Shown here piece by piece: positions 15,176-19,355 of a stretch of 19,355 bases of DNA. A program made the position numbers and the translations under genes. Each line of letters begins with the position of its first letter. Positions within the stretch are counted from its first letter, which is position 1. The notes beneath the pieces were generated by a model. The model did not search any database. It saw only the letters and a program-made list of their open reading frames with translations, and had not been told where the DNA came from. Origin of the DNA: JBKBIP01 sp046297495 (GTDB lineage Bacteria > Planctomycetota > Planctomycetia > Gemmatales > Gemmataceae); NCBI GenBank assembly GCA_046297495.1, contig JBKBIP010000055.1:1-19355 (forward strand), written 5' to 3'.

Positions 15176-15390
15176 GAGTGGTGAAGTTCCATGAATGTCA
15201 CCGACGCCGTACCATGAAGCATCGATTCCTCGTACCTTATGATTTATCGATTCGTGCCAACTGGAGCAAAGCCCGCGCGACCGGCTCATCGGCTTTTTGT
15301 CTCGCAGGATTACGTGGACATCGCCGCTTGTTTCGCTATGGTATCGGTGAAGGGGGCGCGTTGATTTTCTCAAACACGAAGGAAGAACTC

Positions 15391-15624
15391 ATGGCTGAAC
15401 CGGTGATCATTCGTTGTCGGGAAAATGGGCCGCTGGTGGTGCAGGGGCCGATTCAGCTGTGCGATCATCTGGGCAACTCGTTCGCTATCCCCGCTGATAA
15501 GCCAGCGGTGGCCTTGTGTCGCTGTGGTCATTCGCAGCGCAAGCCGTTTTGCGATGGCACCCATCGGACCGCCGGCTTCCAAGCCGCCGAAACGGCCCCA
15601 CCGGCAACGGAGGTAGATTCCTAA
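15391..15624 (+). CDS. CDGSH iron-sulfur domain protein
   Basis: This encodes 77 residues from ATG 15391, with GAAGGAAG about 6 bases upstream. The cluster motif C-x-C-x2-S-x3-P-x-C-D-G-x-H is complete: CRCGHSQRKPFCDGTH near residues 49-64, giving the three-Cys one-His ligands of a redox-active 2Fe-2S cluster. An N-terminal strand region (EPVIIRCRENGPLVVQGPIQL) is typical of the single-domain bacterial form. It is cytosolic, with no signal or membrane segment. Bacterial CDGSH proteins are thought to act in redox or iron-sulfur handling; the partner is unknown. It stands alone between divergent pyrC and the nuo cluster. Confidence 0.88.
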   Translation: MAEPVIIRCRENGPLVVQGPIQLCDHLGNSFAIPADKPAVALCRCGHSQRKPFCDGTHRTAGFQAAETAPPATEVDS

Positions 15625-15655
15625 CAAAAGAACCTTGCTTGACTTGAGGCCGGTT

Positions 15656-15688
15656 TCCTCTTCGTCCCCCTATTGCGAGGGACGAGGA
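15656..15688 (+). terminator. Hairpin after the CDGSH gene, possible terminator
   Basis: TCCTC-TT-CGTCCC pairs with GGGACGAGGA (10 bp with two bulged T) around a 10-base loop, about 30 bases after the CDGSH stop. It is followed by TCGATTTATAAT rather than a clean T-run, and it overlaps the predicted -35 of the nuoI promoter, so the call is tentative. Confidence 0.35.
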
Positions 15689-15700
15689 TCGATTTATAAT
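15673..15700 (+). promoter_or_regulatory. Candidate sigma70-type promoter of the nuo cluster
   Basis: TTGCGA (15673-15678), 16 bases, then a perfect TATAAT (15695-15700). A start near 15707 would give a leader of about 53 bases before nuoI. The -35 matches consensus at four of six positions. Confidence 0.45.
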
Positions 15701-15759
15701 AACAGTAGGTTTTCCCTATTCCCCCGCCTTCCACGAGGCGTTGACTCTGCGAGAGAACC

Positions 15760-16317
15760 ATGCAAGACTGGCTACGCAATGTCCATCAAGCCGTGGTGAC
15801 GACTGCCTTGGGCATGTATCGAACGCTGTGGTATTTCCTGCAAACCTATCGCCGCAAGGCGTTCACCCAGTATTTCGAGTACCCCGAACTGCCAGTGCCC
15901 GTGAAGCCGCGTTATCGTGGATTTCATCGCTTCGATCTCACTACTTGCATCGGCTGCGACAAGTGCGCCCGCGCTTGTCCGGTCGATTGCATCTATATTG
16001 ACAAGATCAAGAACCCAGTTGGTAAGGGGTTCCGGGTCAACGGCTTCAAAATCGACTACAGCAAGTGCATGTTCTGTGCACTGTGCGTCGATCCGTGTCC
16101 GGTTGATTGCATCTTCATGGGTTCAACCTACGATCAAAGCTGTTACAGCCGGGATGGCTTGATCATCGACTTCGCCAAGCTGCCCATAGAAGTCGCCTGG
16201 GGCCAGGCTTCCTTGAATCCGACGGCGGTGGCTGCCTCCAAGCTGGTCAGCGAGCCGGTTTGGACCAAGCCTCCTGACCCGCCCCCGCCGGAGAAACCCG
16301 CCCCGGCCAAGAGCTAA
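15760..16317 (+). CDS. nuoI: NADH-quinone oxidoreductase subunit I (ferredoxin-like, two 4Fe-4S clusters)
   Basis: This encodes 185 residues. The two 4Fe-4S motifs are C63-x2-C66-x2-C69-x3-C73 (CIGCDKCARACPVDC) and C103-x2-C106-x2-C109-x3-C113 (CMFCALCVDPCPVDC), each followed by an extra Cys in PVDC (C77, C117). These carry clusters N6a and N6b, which pass electrons toward N2 in NuoB. The N-terminal stretch (WYFLQTYRRKAFTQYFEYPE) is the usual amphipathic segment that contacts the membrane arm, and the C-terminus is a proline-rich tail (PPDPPPPEKPAPAKS). GAGAGAA precedes the ATG. It is the first nuo gene here, upstream of DUF2203 and nuoA, rather than after nuoH as in the classical order. Confidence 0.92.
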   Translation: MQDWLRNVHQAVVTTALGMYRTLWYFLQTYRRKAFTQYFEYPELPVPVKPRYRGFHRFDLTTCIGCDKCARACPVDCIYIDKIKNPVGKGFRVNGFKIDYSKCMFCALCVDPCPVDCIFMGSTYDQSCYSRDGLIIDFAKLPIEVAWGQASLNPTAVAASKLVSEPVWTKPPDPPPPEKPAPAKS

Positions 16318-16442
16318 CGATGCTAATTTTGGCGGCGGGGCGGCATCCAACCCCTCGATGACGCCTTGGACCAGGAGCCTGACGGCTTCCGCTCATCCAG
16401 ATACCATGTTTTCCTGATTTGGCACGAGAGAGAGGTGTTACG

Positions 16443-16922
16443 ATGGCTCCCCCCCAACCGACCGCAGGCAAGAAGTATTTCACCGCCGCGCAGGCGAACG
16501 CCACTTTACCCTTAGTGCGGGCCATTGTCACAGACATTACCCAGCTGGCTCAAGAGCTGCGCGAACGGCACGAGCGGCTGGCGCGGGTCTTGCCGCGCGA
16601 TAGTCGGATTCACCTCGACGCGCTGCACGAGGAAGAAATTCAGCACATCCAGGAAGAATTCGAGCGCGATCAAGAACGGATGCAAGCCTACGAGGAGGAA
16701 TTACGGCGGCTGGGCGTGGAGCTGAAGGATTACTATATCGGTCTTATCGACTTTCCCTGCTGGATGAATGGCCGCGAGGTGTATCTGTGTTGGAAACTAG
16801 GGGAGCCGGAAGTCGGCCACTGGCATGAGATCGACGCGGGTTTCGCCGGTCGGCGCAAATTGTCGAAGACCGGTTTGCGCGGTCCAGCCGCCGAGGTATC
16901 ACTGCCAGGAACCGGCGGATAA
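16443..16922 (+). CDS. DUF2203 family protein
   Basis: This encodes 159 residues from ATG 16443, with GAGAGAGG about 7 bases upstream; the longer TTG start at 16419 has none. DUF2203 features are clear: KYFTAAQANATLPLVRAIV at the N-terminus, a long central helical coiled-coil-like segment (EEEIQHIQEEFERDQERMQAYEEELRRLG, about 68-96), then GVELKDYYIGLIDFP, YLCWKLGEPEVGHWHE and GFAGRRKL. The protein is cytosolic and acidic. No function is established for the family. Its place between nuoI and nuoA suggests co-expression with complex I, but a link to its assembly is only a guess. Confidence 0.88.
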   Translation: MAPPQPTAGKKYFTAAQANATLPLVRAIVTDITQLAQELRERHERLARVLPRDSRIHLDALHEEEIQHIQEEFERDQERMQAYEEELRRLGVELKDYYIGLIDFPCWMNGREVYLCWKLGEPEVGHWHEIDAGFAGRRKLSKTGLRGPAAEVSLPGTGG

Positions 16923-16945
16923 TCGAACTAGGTATCAGGAGTCAC

Positions 16946-16976
16946 CGTTTAGCGAGCTGTCGGCAAGCTGCTCTCG
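16946..16976 (+). repeat. GTTTAG-type leader element, copy C
   Basis: CCGTTTAGCGAGCTGTCGGC begins with the same 11 bases (CGTTTAGCGAG) as copy A, then diverges. It lies 18 bases before the nuoA ATG. Its membership of the same repeat family as copies A and B is weaker. Confidence 0.35.
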
Positions 16977-16994
16977 ATAAGGAAAGGCGTCTCA

Positions 16995-17612
16995 ATGCCA
17001 CTGGTCGGATATTTCGTGCTGTTCACGGTCGTGGGGGTTGGATTCATCCTCGTGCATTTGTTGGTCGGCAAACTGATTCGACCCGCCAAACCCGACCCGG
17101 ACAAACTGACGATCTACGAGTGCGGTGAGCCAACCATCGGTAGCGCTTGGATTCAATTCGACCTGCGCTTTTATGTGGTAGCGCTGCTGTTCGTCATCTT
17201 CGACGTGGAAGTGGCCTTCTTCTTCCCGTGGGCGGTGGTGTTCGGCAAGGCCAACAGCTTGGCCAACATGTCGCCGCCTCAGACGGTTGCTCAGCAAGAA
17301 CGCTATAACAACTTGGTACGGGAATTGGTGCCCCCCTACCCGGAGAACCAAACCGTGCTAGCGCGGTATCAAAACGCTGACGCTTTGATACCGGCCGCCG
17401 TCGTCGCGCAAAATCAAGCCACCGCGCGCCGGCTGGCATGGCTGTCGTTGGGGGACATTCTCGTCTTCTTCGGCGTCTTGTTGGTGGGCTTCGCCTACTT
17501 GTGGAAACGGGGCGACCTGAACTGGGTGCGCAGCCTAGCCACCACGCAAGGCGGCATGGCGGAGTTGGAGGTGCCGGCGCCACCGGAACAAGAATTAGTT
17601 GAAACGCGATAA
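16995..17612 (+). CDS. nuoA: NADH-quinone oxidoreductase subunit A with internal insertion
   Basis: This encodes 205 residues, against about 120-150 in typical NuoA. TM1 (about 4-26), the loop motif TIYECGEPTIGSAW (39-52), and TM2 with the conserved acids in RFYVVALLFVIFDVEVAFFFPW (58-79; D70, E72) are normal. TM3 (SLGDILVFFGVLLVGFAYLW, 151-170) and the closing KRGDLNW are normal too. Between TM2 and TM3, residues 86-148 form an extra hydrophilic stretch of about 60 residues (ANMSPPQTVAQQERYNN to AAVVAQNQATARR), partly helical. Subunit A is part of the membrane arm near the quinone site. The overall frame and codon use are continuous, so this is an insertion, not a frameshift. Confidence 0.9.
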   Translation: MPLVGYFVLFTVVGVGFILVHLLVGKLIRPAKPDPDKLTIYECGEPTIGSAWIQFDLRFYVVALLFVIFDVEVAFFFPWAVVFGKANSLANMSPPQTVAQQERYNNLVRELVPPYPENQTVLARYQNADALIPAAVVAQNQATARRLAWLSLGDILVFFGVLLVGFAYLWKRGDLNWVRSLATTQGGMAELEVPAPPEQELVETR

Positions 17613-17671
17613 ATGAGCGGCGTTTCGCCGAAGCGCCTTGAACCGATATACATTTGCAGGAGCTTGTCACT

Positions 17672-18304
17672 ATGGGTTGGCTGGAAGGACGTTTTGAAGA
17701 AAGCGTCATCACCACATCACTGGAACAGGCGATCAACTGGGCCCGGCAATCGAGCATGTGGCCCATGACGTTTGGTTTGGCCTGCTGCGCGATCGAGATG
17801 ATGGCCACTGGCGCGTCGCGTTTCGACATCGACCGCTTTGGCGCCGGCGCTTTTCGGGCCACGCCGCGCCAGGCCGATTTAATGATCGTCGCCGGCACGG
17901 TCAATTTCAAGATGGCCAGTCGAGTGCGCCGGTTGTACAACCAGATGCCTGATCCCAAGTTCGTCATTGCCATGGGGGCGTGTACTTGCGGCGGCGGCCC
18001 GTATTACAAGTACGGTTACAACGTGGTCAAAGGGGTCGATCTGGTGGTGCCGGTCGATGTCTATGTCCCCGGCTGTCCGCCACGCCCCGAAGCGCTGCTC
18101 GAAGGGCTGATGCGCATCCAAGACAAGGTCCGTGGCATGAAGGGACTCACGAAAGGACAGCCGATTGATATGCCGATGGCCGCCCGTACCGGCTACGTAC
18201 TGCTGCCGCCGGAACTGGACGATCCCGACCCGCAAAAGGCCATCGAGAAGCAAAATGCCTTCGCCAAGCGCACGAAAGAATTGGCCACGCCGGCCAAGGC
18301 TTGA
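17672..18304 (+). CDS. nuoB: NADH-quinone oxidoreductase subunit B (cluster N2)
   Basis: This encodes 210 residues from ATG 17672, with GCAGGAG about 8 bases upstream; a TTG six codons earlier overlaps this site and is rejected. The N2 cluster ligands are C38-C39 (GLACCAIEMM), C104 (MGACTCGGGPYYKYG) and C135 (VPGCPPRPEAL). An extra C106 follows the third ligand. MIVAGTVNFKM and GVDLVVPVDVYVPGC are diagnostic. This subunit passes electrons from N2 to quinone. The C-terminus is about 30 residues longer than the core and charged (PEKDP-like, ending TPAKA). A long hairpin follows in the gap before nuoC. Confidence 0.95.
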   Translation: MGWLEGRFEESVITTSLEQAINWARQSSMWPMTFGLACCAIEMMATGASRFDIDRFGAGAFRATPRQADLMIVAGTVNFKMASRVRRLYNQMPDPKFVIAMGACTCGGGPYYKYGYNVVKGVDLVVPVDVYVPGCPPRPEALLEGLMRIQDKVRGMKGLTKGQPIDMPMAARTGYVLLPPELDDPDPQKAIEKQNAFAKRTKELATPAKA

Positions 18305-18311
18305 GAGATGC

Positions 18312-18394
18312 GAGCCGAGAATTGAGAGTGGAAGAAGCGCGAGAACGTTTCCCGATCCTGGTTCTTCGCTTTCCGCCCTCTTGGTTCTCGGTTC
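18312..18394 (+). other. Long imperfect RNA hairpin between nuoB and nuoC
   Basis: The outer arms 18312-18328 and 18378-18394 pair over 17 positions, counting four G.U pairs (one near the base and three consecutive inside), with no mismatch. After a 1/3-base internal loop, inner arms 18330-18346 and 18360-18374 pair over about 15 positions with three bulged bases and one G.U. The loop is 13 bases. The left arm is purine-rich and the right arm pyrimidine-rich. It starts 8 bases after the nuoB stop and ends 57 bases before nuoC. It could be a processing or attenuation structure in the nuo transcript, or a palindromic repeat insertion. Confidence 0.6.
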
Positions 18395-18451
18395 TTTGTT
18401 TGTCGTTGCTCTAAATGACGATTCTCGTTTCCCTCGATAGGATATGCCGTT

Positions 18452-18982
18452 ATGACTGGCCCAGAAATCATCACCGTATTGGAACAGCAACTCGGCGACA
18501 AGATCAAGTCCAAGAACACCGAAGCCCTGGACCCCTTCGTCGTGGTCGAGGCGGGAGACCTGCTGGAAGTTTGCCGCTTCCTGCGTGACGATGAACGGCT
18601 CGATTTCTCCGTACTGAACTGTATAACCAGCGTCGATTACCTGGAACTCGATCCGAAGAAAGCCGCCAAGGCTGGCTTCGAGCCTCATTTGGAAGTCGTC
18701 TATCACTTGTCCAGCTTCCGACACGGTCACCGCTTCACGCTCAAGGTGATGTTGCCACGTTGGAAGGACGACCAACCCGGCCAGCTGCCGGAAGTACCGT
18801 CCGTGACCGGCCTATGGAAGACCGCCGATTGGCACGAACGGGAAGTGTACGACTTGGGGGGCGTCTGGTTCACCGACCACCCCGACCTGACGCGCATCCT
18901 GCTCTCGGATGACTGGGTTGGCCACCCTCTGCGTAAGGACTACGAATTCCCCTTGGAGTATCACGGCATTCGCGGCCGGTAG
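18452..18982 (+). CDS. nuoC: NADH-quinone oxidoreductase subunit C (30 kDa)
   Basis: This encodes 176 residues, a stand-alone NuoC rather than a NuoCD fusion. The N-terminal half has the typical LRDDERLDFSVLNCITSVDYLE, the middle LEVVYHLSSFRHGHRFTLKVML, and the C-terminal signature ADWHEREVYDLGGVWFTDHPDLTRILLSDDWVGHPLRKDYEFP is complete (about 125-168). The subunit lies in the peripheral arm and has no cofactor. GATAGGATAT precedes the ATG (AGGAT about 7 bases upstream). nuoD would be expected next; a Uma2-family gene follows instead. Confidence 0.94.
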   Translation: MTGPEIITVLEQQLGDKIKSKNTEALDPFVVVEAGDLLEVCRFLRDDERLDFSVLNCITSVDYLELDPKKAAKAGFEPHLEVVYHLSSFRHGHRFTLKVMLPRWKDDQPGQLPEVPSVTGLWKTADWHEREVYDLGGVWFTDHPDLTRILLSDDWVGHPLRKDYEFPLEYHGIRGR

Positions 18983-19010
18983 GAGTTGTTAGTTGTCGGT
19001 TGTTCGCCCC

Positions 19011-19038
19011 TGTTTAGTGGGCAAGCCGCAGGCGAGCC
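19011..19038 (+). repeat. GTTTAG-type leader element, copy B
   Basis: TGTTTAGTGGGCAAGCCGCA plus eight bases matches copy A (6796-6823) at 21 of 28 positions with transitions only. It ends 8 bases before the ATG of the Uma2-family gene, so it includes or abuts the ribosome binding region. Confidence 0.5.
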
Positions 19039-19046
19039 ATGTTGCC

Positions 19047-19355
19047 ATGAAAATAAAGACTCCGCCTATTCACACGACCCAACGCAGCGGAACCTTCACC
19101 TATAAGGATTTCCGCGCCTTGATCCGCGATGATCAAAAAGCGGACCTGATCGATGGAGTTATCTACGTGGCCTCGCCAGAGAATACCGACGCCAATCGCC
19201 TCTTTGGTTGGCTTTTCTCTTTAATGTTGGACTTTGCCGATCTAAAAAATCTAGGTTTAGTACTTGGTTCTCGTGTCGCCTGCCGCCTCGACGAACACCA
19301 CGCGCCGGAACCGGATATTCTGTTCGTTCGCAATGAAAACCTGCACCGAGTTCAT
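19047..19355 (+). CDS. Uma2-family putative endonuclease (DUF820), partial
   Basis: The frame is open from ATG 19047 to the window edge (103 residues), so the C-terminal half is missing. The family pattern is visible: TYKDFRALIRDDQKADLIDGVIYVASP at 18-44 (with D36) and CRLDEHHAPEPDILFVRNENL at 79-99, where D90 is the conserved acid of the PD-(D/E)xK-like core. The lysine motif would lie beyond the window. Uma2 proteins are predicted restriction-like nucleases that are abundant in cyanobacteria and planctomycetes; their biological role is unclear. It follows nuoC by 64 bases, and copy B of the leader element lies directly before it. Confidence 0.82.
   Translation, partial: MKIKTPPIHTTQRSGTFTYKDFRALIRDDQKADLIDGVIYVASPENTDANRLFGWLFSLMLDFADLKNLGLVLGSRVACRLDEHHAPEPDILFVRNENLHRVH

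Noticed and set aside
1..19355. CRISPR array, tRNA, rRNA, prophage, insertion sequence or toxin-antitoxin system
   Set aside because: I saw no evenly spaced direct repeats, cloverleaf-like sequence, transposase or integrase motif, and no small paired toxin and antitoxin genes.

Overview
This window looks like chromosomal DNA of a planctomycete, most likely near Gemmataceae. That is an inference from GC-rich coding sequence, frequent strand switching, many small secreted or lipoprotein genes, an ECF sigma/anti-sigma pair, and a complex I cluster in which nuoI and a DUF2203 gene precede nuoABC. I see no rRNA, tRNA, CRISPR array, prophage or transposase.

Layout. (1) 1-2000: the tail of an unidentified gene, about 530 bp with no convincing gene, a small secreted protein, and three small minus-strand lipoproteins. 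Two of these lipoproteins are tandem paralogs with GTG starts and repetitive charged tails; a strong intrinsic terminator follows them. (2) 2141-3443: an ECF sigma factor overlapping its zinc-motif anti-sigma factor. (3) 3484-4608 (-): an enolase-superfamily enzyme resembling o-succinylbenzoate synthase, convergent with the anti-sigma gene. (4) 4784-10064 (+): a metal-efflux operon with a recognisable sigma70-type promoter, a secreted His/Asp-rich protein, a membrane-fusion protein with a His-rich tail, and a CusA/CzcA-type RND pump. No outer-membrane channel gene is present. (5) 10077-13750 (-): VOC protein, NUDIX hydrolase, GntP-type permease, a second VOC protein, and a Mut7-C RNase-like protein. 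(6) 13892-15175 (-): dihydroorotase, divergent from a CDGSH iron-sulfur protein (15391-15624, +). (7) 15760 to the end (+): nuoI, a DUF2203 gene, nuoA (with a large internal insertion), nuoB, nuoC, then a Uma2-family gene cut by the window edge.

How the genes work together. Region 4 is a coherent periplasmic metal-export unit. Region 7 encodes the N2 and ferredoxin-like iron-sulfur subunits plus a small membrane subunit of NADH:quinone oxidoreductase. The menC-like gene could feed menaquinone synthesis for that complex, but this is uncertain. The remaining genes are housekeeping or stress functions without an obvious shared pathway.

The most unusual signals are non-coding: a long G.U-rich hairpin between nuoB and nuoC, a perfect 18-bp inverted repeat between menC and the efflux operon, and a shared GTTTAG-type element just upstream of three start codons. 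I did not find a clearly new defence or biosynthetic system.
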